Source: Bacteroidetes bacterium OLB9
GTDB lineage: Bacteria > Bacteroidota > Bacteroidia > Chitinophagales > Saprospiraceae
Length of the DNA: 64,000 nucleotides
Assembly (NCBI GenBank): GCA_001567255.1
Contig: LNBW01000053.1
Span: 1 to 64,000, forward strand
Direction of reading: 5' to 3'
The stretch's first letter is position 1, and the number at the start of each line of letters is the position of its first letter. This document shows positions 8,930 through 18,925 of the stretch, one piece after another. A program made the position numbers and the translations under genes. The notes beneath the pieces were generated by a model. The model was not told the DNA's origin and ran no database searches. It worked only from the letters and a program-made list of their open reading frames with translations.

Positions 8930-9778
8930 ATGAAAGCCTTGCCATATGTATTGAGTATGACGTTAGTTAGTCTTATGTGTATAACCATAAAAGCACAAAG
9001 CCTAGACATTACTTTTGCCACCTATAATCTGAGATATGCCTCCCAAAACGATGGGAAGAATAGTTGGGAGAATAGGCGGGAGATGGTGATGGACTTAATC
9101 CTTTATCATGAACTGGAGATATTGGCCACTCAGGAAGGTTTGCTTCACCAACTCGAAGAATTATCTGAAATGCCGGACTGGAATTATATAGGAGCGGGTA
9201 GAGATGACGGAATGAAAGCAGGCGAACACAGTGCTATTTTTTATAAGGAGTCGATCGTCAAATTACTAGATTCCGGTGATTTTTGGTTGAGTGAAACACC
9301 GGACATACCGAGCAAAGGATGGGATGCCACTTGCTGCAATAGAATCTGCTCATGGGCAAAATTTAAGCACAAGCAAACCGGTTTTGATTTTTATGTTTTC
9401 AATGTTCATTTTGACCATATTGGTAAGGTTGCGAGGGTAAATTCAGCTTATTTGACTATCTCAAAGATCAGAGAGATTGCTGGAGATGCACCTGTTATAC
9501 TTTGTGGAGATTTTAACTCTACACCCGATACCGAACAAATAAAGTATATCAGTCAGACTTATCATGATGCTTATCAAATATCGCAGCAAAAACCTTATGG
9601 CCCCATAGGTACCTTTAATGATTTTAAGTTTGAAGGAGACTTTAACTCAAGGATTGATTATATTTTCGTGTCTGAAGGTTTTAAAGTTGAGAAATACGCG
9701 GTATTAACCGACTCCAAACAAAATCGGTATCCATCTGATCACTTTCCTGTGGTAGCCAAAATAAACTGGGATAGATAA
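8930..9778 (+). CDS. Exported endonuclease/exonuclease/phosphatase-family protein
   Basis: A 282-residue protein with an N-terminal signal peptide (about 22 residues, ending KAQS), so it acts outside the cytoplasm. The rest is one EEP (DNase I-like) domain. TYNLRYA opens it, QEGLLHQL carries the metal-binding Glu, NVHFDHIGKVAR the first catalytic His, LCGDFNSTPD the Asp/Asn pair, RIDYIFVS the substrate loop and PSDHFPV the terminal Asp-His. All family motifs are intact. Such proteins cleave nucleic acids or phosphodiesters, and the substrate cannot be read from sequence. It is convergent with the methyltransferase gene at 9820. Confidence 0.9.
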   Translation: MKALPYVLSMTLVSLMCITIKAQSLDITFATYNLRYASQNDGKNSWENRREMVMDLILYHELEILATQEGLLHQLEELSEMPDWNYIGAGRDDGMKAGEHSAIFYKESIVKLLDSGDFWLSETPDIPSKGWDATCCNRICSWAKFKHKQTGFDFYVFNVHFDHIGKVARVNSAYLTISKIREIAGDAPVILCGDFNSTPDTEQIKYISQTYHDAYQISQQKPYGPIGTFNDFKFEGDFNSRIDYIFVSEGFKVEKYAVLTDSKQNRYPSDHFPVVAKINWDR

Positions 9779-9819
9779 CTTTTTAAGCGGAATGCGTAAA
9801 AGTGAAAAAAAAACTTGTA

Positions 9820-10626
9820 TTATGTTGTCATACGCTGTCGGACAGCTTCAAATAATAATATAGCAGCACTGACGGATACATTCATGGAGTCAATCTGGCC
9901 TCTCATAGGAATAATCATGTTGTAATCCGCAGCTAAGATCCATTCATCACTGAGGCCCGTCGATTCAGTGCCTACAACTATAGCGATCGGCCCTGTGAAG
10001 TCTATATCGTAACAGTTGACGGCTTCATCTGTCAAGGTCGCACAAGCTATGGGAATATGATGGCTCTTTAAAAATTGTATAATCTCACTAGTACTACCTT
10101 GGACCACATGGTTGGTAAAGACGCAGCCTATGCTGGCACGGATGATATTAGGGTTATAGATATCGGTATTAGGATTTGCAATGATGAAGGCATCGGTACC
10201 AGCAGCATCTGCTGTACGGAGTAGGGCACCTATATTTCCGGGTTTTTCCGGTGCCTCAGCTACGAGTATCAGTGGTTTATCCTGTAAAGCCAGGTCATCC
10301 ATATCGAGTGATCGGCTATAGAAGACAGCAATGACTCCTTCTGTACTTTCGCGATAAGCAATTTTGTTGTACACCTGATGGTGGACTTCTATAGTTTCCG
10401 TATCAAAAAGGATATGGCCTATCTTTTCTAGGAGCTGATTATAATTGATGATGCTTGAGTTGAATAAAAACATCTTAGGCGTAAAACCACCTTTAAGGGC
10501 TAACTGAACTTCGCGGACACCTTCGACGATAAAAGTGCCGGATTCACGTCTGACCTTTGGTTTTTCAGATAGCGTCACCAGATGCTTGACGAGTGGATTG
10601 TGAATACTAGTTATCGTCTTTATCAT
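9820..10626 (-). CDS. TrmH/SpoU-family RNA 2'-O-methyltransferase
   Basis: A 268-residue SPOUT methyltransferase that transfers a methyl group from S-adenosylmethionine to a ribose 2'-hydroxyl of rRNA or tRNA. The N-terminal part (residues 1-105) is the RNA-binding substrate domain, with SIHNPLVKHLVTLSEKPKVR. The knot domain has all three SpoU motifs: EKPGNIGALLRTADAAG, IVVGTESTGLS and IPMRGQIDSMNVSVSAAI. The exact target (for example 23S rRNA) is not determinable here. The metallopeptidase gene lies just upstream on the same strand. Confidence 0.92.
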   Translation of the reverse strand: MIKTITSIHNPLVKHLVTLSEKPKVRRESGTFIVEGVREVQLALKGGFTPKMFLFNSSIINYNQLLEKIGHILFDTETIEVHHQVYNKIAYRESTEGVIAVFYSRSLDMDDLALQDKPLILVAEAPEKPGNIGALLRTADAAGTDAFIIANPNTDIYNPNIIRASIGCVFTNHVVQGSTSEIIQFLKSHHIPIACATLTDEAVNCYDIDFTGPIAIVVGTESTGLSDEWILAADYNMIIPMRGQIDSMNVSVSAAILLFEAVRQRMTT

Positions 10627-10675
10627 CTGATATGTAAAAAATATGTTATGTATAATTAATGATTATTTCAGATGA

Positions 10676-11726
10676 TTACATCTTTTGAAGTCTTGCGATC
10701 ACCTTATCGATTAGTTCCTTGCCACCAGGTGAAAATACCGAGTAATCATTACGGTTATACGCCAATATAGCCATCATAAAGTTATCCGCCATGATTTCAT
10801 CCGGATGTATGATGTACTGTGTATTGTCTTTTACCTTTTCATAGAATGACTCTGATACTGATGGAAGTGGTGTAATAGACTGACCTTGTGCTGTAGAAAC
10901 CACCTTGTAGTGATCGCCAAAATCCCTGATTGAAAATAAGTCAAAGTTGATGTGGTCATAATAGGAAGGCAGAGAAGCATCATAACCATAAGTCTTGGAG
11001 GTCATTACTGGCACAGCAGAAAATCCATCTCCGTTTCTGACTAAGTCAATGACGTATTGAAAACTCACACCATCAGGATTCGTGAGTACAAAATTCTTCA
11101 GTAGATCATTGAGTATCACTGGTTTGTCATTTTTTCTGAATCCTATATAACTGTACATATCTTTTCTGAAGTTTTCATTATATCTAGATAAGATATGAAA
11201 GACTTCATGCAGTAGCGTTCTAATCGTGGCATCACGGTCCTGGATAGGGAAAATATTTTCAGGAATGAAGATGTTTTTACCACGAGTGAAATAAACATCA
11301 TTGCCATAAATATTTGTTTTGAGCTTAACCAATTTTATGGCACCTGGAAAAATTCTAGGGCCTAATGTATCACACAGTTTTTTGACCTCTACAAAGAGCT
11401 CGTACATGGCCTGTTTTTCATCTGTTGTCCAGTTTGATACCTGGGTTCTGAGATATTTTTTATAATCAGACCTCATATCCTCAATGACGGCTTTTTTTAT
11501 ACGTCTTTTTCATTTGGATTTCTATATCCGCAGGACTAACCTGATCAAAATATCCATCAATGTCATCATCGACAATAGCTATAGATGCTTTTGTACTATC
11601 AACAAATTGCACGAGTGCCGGTACAGATGGGTTGTCAGGAACTTCTACTTCTTTACTTGTCTTATTAGACCGGCATGAAACGAGCAACGCTATCATTAAG
11701 AGCAGACTAGTGGTGTACTTCATCAT
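10676..11726 (-). CDS. Lipoprotein with HExxH metallopeptidase motif (frameshifted)
   Basis: Two frames join when one T is removed from the run at 11492-11498, giving one protein of about 349 residues. It begins with a lipoprotein signal (LLLMIALLVSCRSN), so it is probably anchored in an envelope membrane. HEVFH near residue 173, within RTLLHEVFHILSRYN, is a zinc-metallopeptidase motif. A DEIMADNFMMAI segment near the end may carry the third zinc ligand. The second frame starts SDYKKYLRTQ without any signal, which supports the fusion. I do not recognise a named peptidase family. Confidence 0.75.
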
Positions 11727-11764
11727 AAAAATTAAATGGTGTTATTGAGTATAGTAACTTATAA

Positions 11765-12172
11765 TCAGATAGATTTGTTTTTTGTTGCCCTTTGAGTCCG
11801 ACTTATCACCGTCTCAAATCCTTTGAGGAGATATAAAGCAGCCTTAGGATTGGTCGCCAATGGCACATTATGGACATCACATATTCTCATCAGCATTTGC
11901 ACATCCGGTTCGTGCGGGTGTTTATCCAGAGGATCTCTAAAAAACACTACGACATCTAGCTGTCCATTTGCTACCAAAGTTGCTATTTGGGCATCGCCGC
12001 CTTTTGGCCCAGACAAAACCCTTGTTACTTCAAATCCTTCTTTGGCAATCAATCCACCGGTGGTGCCGGTAGCATATATATTTGCTTTGGATAGGAATCC
12101 TTTATTAGCTAACACAAAGGATACCATTTCTGGTTTTTTTCCGTCATGTGCTATCAATCCTATATTAATCAT
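11765..12172 (-). CDS. mgsA: Methylglyoxal synthase
   Basis: A 135-residue enzyme converting dihydroxyacetone phosphate to methylglyoxal and phosphate, a bypass used when phosphorylated sugars accumulate. Family blocks are IGLIAHDGKK at the start, ATGTTG (phosphate binding), SGPKGGDAQIA, FFRDPLDKHPHEPDV with the catalytic-region histidines, and NVPLATNPKAA. The length is close to the usual 130-155. It is divergent from the S9 peptidase gene with about 65 bases between the starts. Confidence 0.95.
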   Translation of the reverse strand: MINIGLIAHDGKKPEMVSFVLANKGFLSKANIYATGTTGGLIAKEGFEVTRVLSGPKGGDAQIATLVANGQLDVVVFFRDPLDKHPHEPDVQMLMRICDVHNVPLATNPKAALYLLKGFETVISRTQRATKNKSI

Positions 12173-12237
12173 TTTTGATTATTGTGAAATTATTCTATTT
12201 TTACCGTTTGAATATTTACATTTTCAACTGCAAAAAT

Positions 12238-15111
12238 ATGAAGTCTGATCAGAAAAGCAGAAATTTACTTATAAATATCCGGGTGCTACTGATAATTTGT
12301 TTTTTGGGCTCATCCTATTTAAGTGCACAAACCAAAGCCAAAATGACACCTGAAGTGTACAGCCTATGGAATAAAATTAAAAATGTAAAGATTTCTGACA
12401 ATGGACATACAGCCATATACACACTGGAACGTGAAATCGGCGATAAGACTCTGGCCATTTATGACAAAGGACGCGACACCACTTTTTACATTCCCAGAGT
12501 TAATAAAGTAGGTATGGATCCTTTGGGTAGATATGTAATTTACACCCACTCATTGAGTTATGATAGCTTGAGAATTTTAAAAAGAAGAAAGACACCTAAA
12601 GATAAACTGCCCAAAGATAGTCTTTCTATACTTTTTGTACCCGCTATGTCTAAAGTCACCATAGAAAACTGTGATAATTTTGAGATTGCGCCCGAATATG
12701 GAGAATATGTGCTTTTTACTAAGGAATTGAAGGTGTCTGACCAAAAAGATAGCATTTCTGTTCAGGCAGATAGTACGAAGATGGACAAACCGGATACTAT
12801 TCAGATAGAAGCTCAAGATCCGTTAAAAACAAAAAAATCGAATGACAAAAAGGAGGTTTGTAAGAACAAAGCACTTTTTATTTATCATCTTAATAGTGCA
12901 CATATTGATACTATTAAAAATGTATCATCCTATTCCATTGCAGAAGAAGCTCCTCAACTGATTTGTGCCCAGTGTTATGGTGATACTGCCGCATATTACA
13001 GAGTGCTAACCGGAAAGATGAAAGATGGCCTTTGGCGTGAAATAGGTAATGATTTTCGACAAGTAGAAAATTTAAGCCTGGATAAAAATGGTCAAATTGC
13101 TGCATATCTTACGCTAAGTCAAGTATCAAAAGCCCAGCAACCACCTTATGATTTGAGGATTTTTAATATGCAAGATTCAGTTGCACATATTATATCCGGT
13201 ACGAATAATAAATTGTTACCGCAAGATTGGGTCATTAGTAAGGATAAAAAATTGACATGGTCAGACAGCAGTAAGCGACTATTTTATGGTATTGCACCGA
13301 TACTTCCTGTGGCGGATACGACTGTATTAGATGATGAAATTGTAAATGTAGAAATTTGGAAAACAGATATGCCTCGACTTTATACTATGATGGAGGCGAG
13401 CAAGGAGAAAGATAGAAAGAAAACTTATACTGTATTATATGATCTGGCTGACCAACACGCTGTGCAGTTAGAAACACCGGAGGCAGATCGATCGTTGACT
13501 TCTAATAAAGGTGATGGGAAGTATGTGTTGCAGATTAAAACGATTCCTTATCAAAAATCGGTCACATGGCTAGGTGATATCCCAAGTGATTTATACTTGC
13601 TGGACACAGAGACAGGAAACAGAATGCTAATCGCATCAAAAGAATGGGGACATCCTCGATTTTCGCCTTCCGGCAAATATTTGTTCTGGTGGAATAAACA
13701 GGATTCTATCTGGAAGACCTTCGATACTGAGTTGAAATTGACAAGTATTCTTGGGCTTTGGTCGGTATCGAAGTTTGCCGATGAAGAAAATGATGTACCG
13801 GATAAGGCTGGCCCTTATGGTTTTGTGGGATGGATGGAAGGCGATAGTTTAGCTTTGATTTATGACCGATATGACATTTGGCAACTCAAACCCGGCGATC
13901 CTTTTTATAGCTACCGGATGACCTCTGGCCGCGAGAACAATGAAGTGCATCGCTACATTCGAGTTGATGATAAAGAAGATTACATCCATCCGGAGAAAGG
14001 TATATTTTTGCATGTCTTTGATGAAGACTCAAAAGCGGATAAATATAGGTACTTGAATACTACTTTGGATACTTCCTATGTATTGTTTTCAGGCAATTAT
14101 CGATTAACACCTCGATTGATAAAGGCTAGAAATGAGGATGATATTATATTTACAAAGGAGAATTTTGAAGTTTTTCCTGATCTGATATGGACGGATACTC
14201 TCTTTTCATCATTTAATAAAATCTCAGATGCCAATCCTCAGCAGAAGGATTATGCATGGGGTAAAGGTGAGTTGATCCAGTGGAAAAACTACAATGGTGC
14301 TATTAATAAAGGTATGCTTTTCTATCCTGCCGATTTTGATCCGGAAAGGAGCTATCCTCTGATTGTTAATTTTTATGAAAAAAGCTCTGATGGTCTGCTC
14401 AATCATAGGGCACCTGAAGCACATCGATCTACTATCAATTATACATATTATACTAATAATGGTTACTTCATCTTTAATCCGGATATAAGTTATGGTACGG
14501 GTCATCCGGGTCAGGACTGTTTTGATGCGGTAGAGAGCGGTGTGGATTATCTACTTACGACGGGGTACATCGATGCAGAAAGAATGGCATTGCAAGGACA
14601 TAGTTGGGGTGGTTATCAAGTTGCTTATTTGTTGACAAAGACAGACAGATATCGCTGTGCCGAATCAGGAGCGCCCGTGGTCAATATGGTCAGCGCCTAT
14701 GGAGGTATCCGTTGGGAATCCGGCATGAGTCGTATGTTTCAGTATGAAAAAACGCAATCTAGGCTCGGGGTTACATTGTGGGATGATCCATCAGTATATC
14801 ATAAAAATTCACCATTGTACGAAATGACTGAAGTGACCACGCCTGTATTGATATTGCACAATGACCATGATGGTGCAGTGCCGTGGTATCAAGGTATAGA
14901 ATATTTTTTGGCACTGAGGCGACTCAACAAGCCAGCATGGCTGCTCAATTATAATGATGAGCCGCATTGGCCTGTCAAATGGCAAAATCGACTAGATTTC
15001 AACATCCGTATGGAGCAGTTCTTTAATTATTATCTCAAGGATGGGACATTGCCATTGTGGATGAAGGAAGGCAATACACCATTAGAAAAGGGTATTTTAA
15101 ATAAATATTAA
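12238..15111 (+). CDS. Exported S9-family prolyl oligopeptidase-like peptidase
   Basis: A 957-residue serine peptidase with a signal peptide ending YLSAQ. The long N-terminal half (residues 40-660) is a beta-propeller-like region. The C-terminal alpha/beta-hydrolase domain holds GHSWGGYQ with the nucleophile near residue 789, the acid in HNDHDGAVPWYQG and the histidine in DEPHWP. It probably degrades peptides in the periplasm or at the cell surface. I start at ATG 12238, because an in-frame start farther upstream would add a hydrophobic, unusual leader that overlaps the mgsA promoter region. It is followed after 22 bases by a small helical protein gene. Confidence 0.9.
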   Translation: MKSDQKSRNLLINIRVLLIICFLGSSYLSAQTKAKMTPEVYSLWNKIKNVKISDNGHTAIYTLEREIGDKTLAIYDKGRDTTFYIPRVNKVGMDPLGRYVIYTHSLSYDSLRILKRRKTPKDKLPKDSLSILFVPAMSKVTIENCDNFEIAPEYGEYVLFTKELKVSDQKDSISVQADSTKMDKPDTIQIEAQDPLKTKKSNDKKEVCKNKALFIYHLNSAHIDTIKNVSSYSIAEEAPQLICAQCYGDTAAYYRVLTGKMKDGLWREIGNDFRQVENLSLDKNGQIAAYLTLSQVSKAQQPPYDLRIFNMQDSVAHIISGTNNKLLPQDWVISKDKKLTWSDSSKRLFYGIAPILPVADTTVLDDEIVNVEIWKTDMPRLYTMMEASKEKDRKKTYTVLYDLADQHAVQLETPEADRSLTSNKGDGKYVLQIKTIPYQKSVTWLGDIPSDLYLLDTETGNRMLIASKEWGHPRFSPSGKYLFWWNKQDSIWKTFDTELKLTSILGLWSVSKFADEENDVPDKAGPYGFVGWMEGDSLALIYDRYDIWQLKPGDPFYSYRMTSGRENNEVHRYIRVDDKEDYIHPEKGIFLHVFDEDSKADKYRYLNTTLDTSYVLFSGNYRLTPRLIKARNEDDIIFTKENFEVFPDLIWTDTLFSSFNKISDANPQQKDYAWGKGELIQWKNYNGAINKGMLFYPADFDPERSYPLIVNFYEKSSDGLLNHRAPEAHRSTINYTYYTNNGYFIFNPDISYGTGHPGQDCFDAVESGVDYLLTTGYIDAERMALQGHSWGGYQVAYLLTKTDRYRCAESGAPVVNMVSAYGGIRWESGMSRMFQYEKTQSRLGVTLWDDPSVYHKNSPLYEMTEVTTPVLILHNDHDGAVPWYQGIEYFLALRRLNKPAWLLNYNDEPHWPVKWQNRLDFNIRMEQFFNYYLKDGTLPLWMKEGNTPLEKGILNKY

Positions 15112-15133
15112 TCTATTGTAGCTCGTTAACAAG

Positions 15134-15634
15134 ATGCCGAATGATATTACGCCAGAGAAAGCAAAAGCATATATAATCCGTATTGTTCAAGCTGATGGCA
15201 GGGATCGACAAGCTACATCTATTTTGGAAGATCTGGTTAAGACCAATCCTAGCTTACTTATTCCGAATTACTCAATATTGCTAGAGTCATTGAGCAATAA
15301 ATCTCCTATTGCTGTCAAAAGAGATTTGCTCAGGGTGATGCAGTATTTGCCTGTGCAAGATGAAACAGCAGGAATTTTGTATCAGCAATGCATGGAATTT
15401 CTTTTGGATGCTGACATATCCATTGCAGTGAAAGCATACAGCATGACGATTTGTGCCAATATCGTTGACCAATACCCTGAAATGTCAGAAGAGCTGGAAG
15501 CCGTAATTCGTGAGCTGATGATAATGGGAAGTCCTGCGATTATGAGTAGAGGTCGGCATGTATTAAAGAGGTTAACTAAGGTAAAAAGTAAAGAAAAGTT
15601 TAGGATAAGGCATGATGATCAACAAAGGATATGA
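15134..15634 (+). CDS. Helical hypothetical protein, HEAT-like
   Basis: A 166-residue soluble protein with no signal peptide, composed almost wholly of predicted helices. Pairs such as ATSILEDLVKTNPSLLIPNY and AVKRDLLRVMQYLP recall HEAT/ARM-type helical repeats. The end is basic (KVKSKEKFRIRHD). I recognise no named family. It lies in the same direction between the S9 peptidase and an ECF sigma factor gene. Confidence 0.65.
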   Translation: MPNDITPEKAKAYIIRIVQADGRDRQATSILEDLVKTNPSLLIPNYSILLESLSNKSPIAVKRDLLRVMQYLPVQDETAGILYQQCMEFLLDADISIAVKAYSMTICANIVDQYPEMSEELEAVIRELMIMGSPAIMSRGRHVLKRLTKVKSKEKFRIRHDDQQRI

Positions 15635-15697
15635 AGATTTAACTTAAATTTTGCAACTATCTACGGTGCTCCAGCATCTTTAGGATAAAGGATTTCA

Positions 15698-16249
15698 GTG
15701 TCGCATGAAGTAAGAAAAATTATCCAGTTGTGCAGCCTGCAGGACCGTAAGGCTCAACGGCAATTGTATGAAATGTACAAGGATACCTTATTTGCAGTGG
15801 TGAGCAGGTACATCAAGTCACCTCATGATGCTGAGGATGTATTTATCAATGGTTTTTATAAGATCCTGACGAATATAGATACTTTTAGCGGTCAGGGTAG
15901 TTTTGAAGGTTGGATGCGCCGCATCATTATCAATGAAGCGCTGATGTTCCTTAGAAAAAATGCCCGATTGCAAATCACAGTGGAGTTGCCTGAATATGAA
16001 CTTGCAGAGGATATTTATCAAGAAGGCCAGGATGAAATCACCTATGGTGAGATCATGAAGATTTTAAATGAATTGCCTGATGGCTATAGAACCGTATTTA
16101 ATTTATATGTATTTGAAGATTTTAAACACAGAGAAATCGCAGAGTTGCTTGGCATATCGGTCAATACATCTAAATCCCAGTATCTACTAGCCAAGAAGAA
16201 AATTCTAGATATTTATAACAGCAAAAAGAACCTAAGTACTAAAAATTAG
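15698..16249 (+). CDS. ECF-type RNA polymerase sigma factor
   Basis: A 183-residue sigma-70 family factor with region 2 (ALFAVVSRYIKSPHDAEDVF, about residues 28-50, then FYKILTNIDTF and GWMRRIIINEAL) and region 4 (LPDGYRTVFNLYVFEDFKHR then EIAELLGISVNTSKSQ, about 125-165). The start is GTG at 15698, preceded by an AAAGGA-like ribosome site. The next gene, four bases later, is a small single-span protein with a basic N-terminal part, the common arrangement for a sigma factor with its membrane regulator. The target genes are not evident. The beta-helix lipoprotein downstream is a candidate. Confidence 0.92.
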   Translation: MSHEVRKIIQLCSLQDRKAQRQLYEMYKDTLFAVVSRYIKSPHDAEDVFINGFYKILTNIDTFSGQGSFEGWMRRIIINEALMFLRKNARLQITVELPEYELAEDIYQEGQDEITYGEIMKILNELPDGYRTVFNLYVFEDFKHREIAELLGISVNTSKSQYLLAKKKILDIYNSKKNLSTKN

Positions 16250-16253
16250 AAGT

Positions 16254-16568
16254 ATGACATCGGGTTTTAAAGATAATTTACAGAGATCAGCAAGCACTCA
16301 CAAAGTGGCTCCGAGGGATGATGCCTGGAAGCGGCTGGATTATAGGTTGAGAAAGAGTGCCCAAAGAGACCGTAGGAATATGAATAGACAATTAATTTTT
16401 TCTGTCATTCTGATAGTTGTAGTACTGGCCATCGCCATTTTAATGTTGTACTTTGCTAGAATTAAATCTTCTGCTGCATCTGGATACTATGAGCAGTCAG
16501 AACAATTCAGCCCAAAGCAGATGGGAAGGAATCAATGTTTTAAAACCATTAAATCCAACGTATTCTGA
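16254..16568 (+). CDS. Small single-span membrane protein, possible sigma regulator
   Basis: A 104-residue protein with a charged cytoplasmic part (residues 1-45, including RDDAWKRLDYRLRKSAQR) and one membrane span (about 48-68, ILIVVVLAIAILMLYF). It is four bases downstream of the ECF sigma gene, so a regulatory (anti-sigma-like) role is plausible from context only. No zinc-binding anti-sigma motif is seen. The last 30 residues may be misread, because a second frame stays open from 16453 across this point. A length error here cannot be excluded. Confidence 0.6.
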   Translation: MTSGFKDNLQRSASTHKVAPRDDAWKRLDYRLRKSAQRDRRNMNRQLIFSVILIVVVLAIAILMLYFARIKSSAASGYYEQSEQFSPKQMGRNQCFKTIKSNVF

Positions 16569-16612
16569 AAATATTACCCTTGCTAATTTCGTTACTTTAT
16601 TTTCCAATCGGA

Positions 16613-16620
16613 TACATTTG
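16613..16620 (+). promoter_or_regulatory. -7 element upstream of the beta-helix lipoprotein gene
   Basis: TACATTTG is a perfect TAnnTTTG -7 match, 30 bases before the ATG at 16651. No TTTG is present at the ideal -33 spacing, though TTTCG lies about 21 bases upstream. Confidence 0.45.
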
Positions 16621-16650
16621 GTTAATATTGCACCTCCAAAGCAGACTATA

Positions 16651-18110
16651 ATGAAATTCAGATACCTTTTGCCTTTGTTTTTAATGGTGGCAATCCTATT
16701 AGCAAGTTGCCGCAGAGATGATTATTTTGAAGGCAGTAGCCTAATATCACTTTTTCAACAGATACGCTGCGATTTGATACCGTCTTTACAACGATAGGTT
16801 CTGCTACCAGATATTTAAAGATATATAATCACGAGGCACAACCGGTACGCGCGGATGTCACACTTAGAGATGTCGCTAACGGTTTTTTTAGAATCAACGT
16901 AGATGGCGAAAAAGGCCCTGCTGTCCGACAAGTCGAAATCGGTGCCAATGATAGTATTTATGTTTTTGTAGAAGTGACCATAGATCCGGACAAGCCACTG
17001 AGTCAGTCACCTTTTATCATTGAAGATTTTATTGATGTTTCAGTCAATGGTTCTCCATTTTTCACACAACTGGAAGCTTGGGGTCAAAATGCCAATTATA
17101 TCACACCTTCAGATGGTAAAGGCAAGACTTTTTTGTATTCATGTAACCTGGAGCAGGAAGTTTGGGACGATCCCAAACCGTATGTGATTTATGGCGTTCT
17201 TTATATTGATTCATGCACGGTGGTGTTGCCGGCAGGCACTAAAATCTATGTTCATGGCGGTATAGTGAGAGATTCTAATGTCTTGTACAACGATGGTATA
17301 ATTCTTTTCTTAAAGGATGGACATCTGGATGCACGCGGCACACCAAATAATCCTGTAATTATCCAAGGTGATAGGTTGGAAAAGGAATTTCAAGATGTAA
17401 AGTCTCAGTGGGTTGGCATGTACTTCTGGTATGAATCCCGAAATAATTTAATGGAACATACCATAATCAAAAACTCAATCATCGGTATCAGAGTGGATTC
17501 ACTCGCAGCAGTTTCAATGAAAGGTTGCCAGATATATAATACTGGAGGTCCTGCCATTGTCAGCAGATTTGCTGATATATATGCAGAGAACTGCCTTTTT
17601 TATGATAATAGTAATTATGGACTTCAGCTGACCTATGGAGGTAATTATGAATTTAATTACTGTACTGTGGGTAGTTATGAAGGCCAGAATGAAGCCGTCA
17701 TATTTACTGATTACTTCACTACAGATCCACTGGATATAACAGCATACCGATTTAAAGATCTTAAAGCTCGATTTACTAATTGTATTTTTGGAGGTAATGA
17801 CAAGGATGAAGTGGGTATAGGTAATCTTTCAAAGGGTCAAAATGGATTTGATTATAAATTTGTCAATTGTGCAGTAAAGGTCAAAGACTTGCTAAAGCCC
17901 AACCTTTATCCTGATTTTTTTGATTTTTGTACGGATTGTATTTCGCTCAATGATGGTGATAAGTTGTTTTTGAATTATCAAAAGGGCGATTACAGATTAG
18001 ACACCATGTCTGTGGCGCTAGGTAAGGCCTTGCCATTGCAAAAGATACAGACAGATCTGCTGGGTAAGCAACGAAAGAGCTCACCCGATCTTGGTTGTTT
18101 TGAATTTTAA
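16651..18110 (+). CDS. Right-handed beta-helix-like lipoprotein (frameshifted)
   Basis: Starts with a clear lipoprotein signal (LMVAILLASCRRDD). The frame ends early, but adding one A at 16743-16744 restores one protein of about 486 residues: SSLNITFSTDTLRFDTVFTT is followed without a break by the large downstream frame. The first 150 residues look like an immunoglobulin-type region. The rest has parallel beta-helix-like repeats around MEHTIIKNSIIGIRV, AVSMKGCQIYNTGGPAIVS and IYAENCLFYDNSNYG. It ends SSPDLGCFEF, a common end in this family. It is probably surface-anchored, with unknown ligand or substrate. Confidence 0.8.
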
Positions 18111-18129
18111 ATAGAATATTTATAGGAAC

Positions 18130-18633
18130 TTATAGTCCTTTTGAATCTTTGATGCGCTCAAACTCGGCTAGCAGATTGCCGGACATACCGATGATTTGCT
18201 TGTTTTCAAAACTTCTCGGTCGTCCGTTTTGGATATTGATGATATTGATATTATTATCAGCCATATCTAGTATTACCAAATATTTGTTCTGATCACAAGC
18301 ATTAGCTCTACATGCTGAAAAATAGAGGATTTCTTCATCCTTTTTGATGACAGATTCTGTATTCCAGTCTTTGATGAATGTTTCGTATTCGCTACCAAGT
18401 AGTTTTTTAAATCGTTGTTTTAAGTTGTACTGATCAAAAAGACCTACTTCAGAAGGTTTTTTACCTAGAAATTGAGCAGCATCAGAAAGATCAATCACCG
18501 CTACTGAATCTTTGACGGCTGCTTCTGGAGTTTGCACTGTATCTGTGTTAGTGACAACGTCGGGAGCAGATGCTTTTTTTTCGCTGCATGACAAAACCAT
18601 CAGTATGAATAAAAGGAACGTGTACCTGATCAT
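18130..18633 (-). CDS. Hypothetical lipoprotein
   Basis: A 167-residue protein with a lipoprotein signal (FLLFILMVLSCSEKK). It is followed by a low-complexity Thr/Val linker and a globular domain of about 120 residues with KDEEILYFSACRANACDQ and KYLVILDMADNNINII. I start at ATG 18633, since the longer in-frame start at 18663 overlaps a likely -7 promoter element at 18650-18657. I recognise no named family. The Cys pair in CRANAC could form a disulfide in the envelope. It is convergent with the beta-helix lipoprotein gene. Confidence 0.7.
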   Translation of the reverse strand: MIRYTFLLFILMVLSCSEKKASAPDVVTNTDTVQTPEAAVKDSVAVIDLSDAAQFLGKKPSEVGLFDQYNLKQRFKKLLGSEYETFIKDWNTESVIKKDEEILYFSACRANACDQNKYLVILDMADNNINIINIQNGRPRSFENKQIIGMSGNLLAEFERIKDSKGL

Positions 18634-18649
18634 GTTTCTAATTTTAATG

Positions 18650-18657
18650 CAAATGTA
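18650..18657 (-). promoter_or_regulatory. -7 element upstream of the lipoprotein gene
   Basis: On the minus strand TACATTTG matches TAnnTTTG and lies 17 bases before the ATG at 18633. No -33 TTTG is found at ideal spacing. Confidence 0.4.
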
Positions 18658-18925
18658 ACACATAACAGTAATAAATTATATGTATTCAAATTAAAATTAG
18701 AAAGTCAAAGATGATTTTCTTGCTGCTTCATATATTTCTATTGCGAGTTATGATAAGAAAGGCGCAGTTACCACAATAATTTTGTCTAAAATGTAGTGCT
18801 TCATGAGATTTATATCTTTTTGTTGCTTATTTAGTTCTTATTATGGAAAAAGATGATATTTTTGGCCAAGATTCGATTAAAGTTGAATCATATTAAAGTA
18901 ATTTGTAATGTATTTTTTAAAGATT

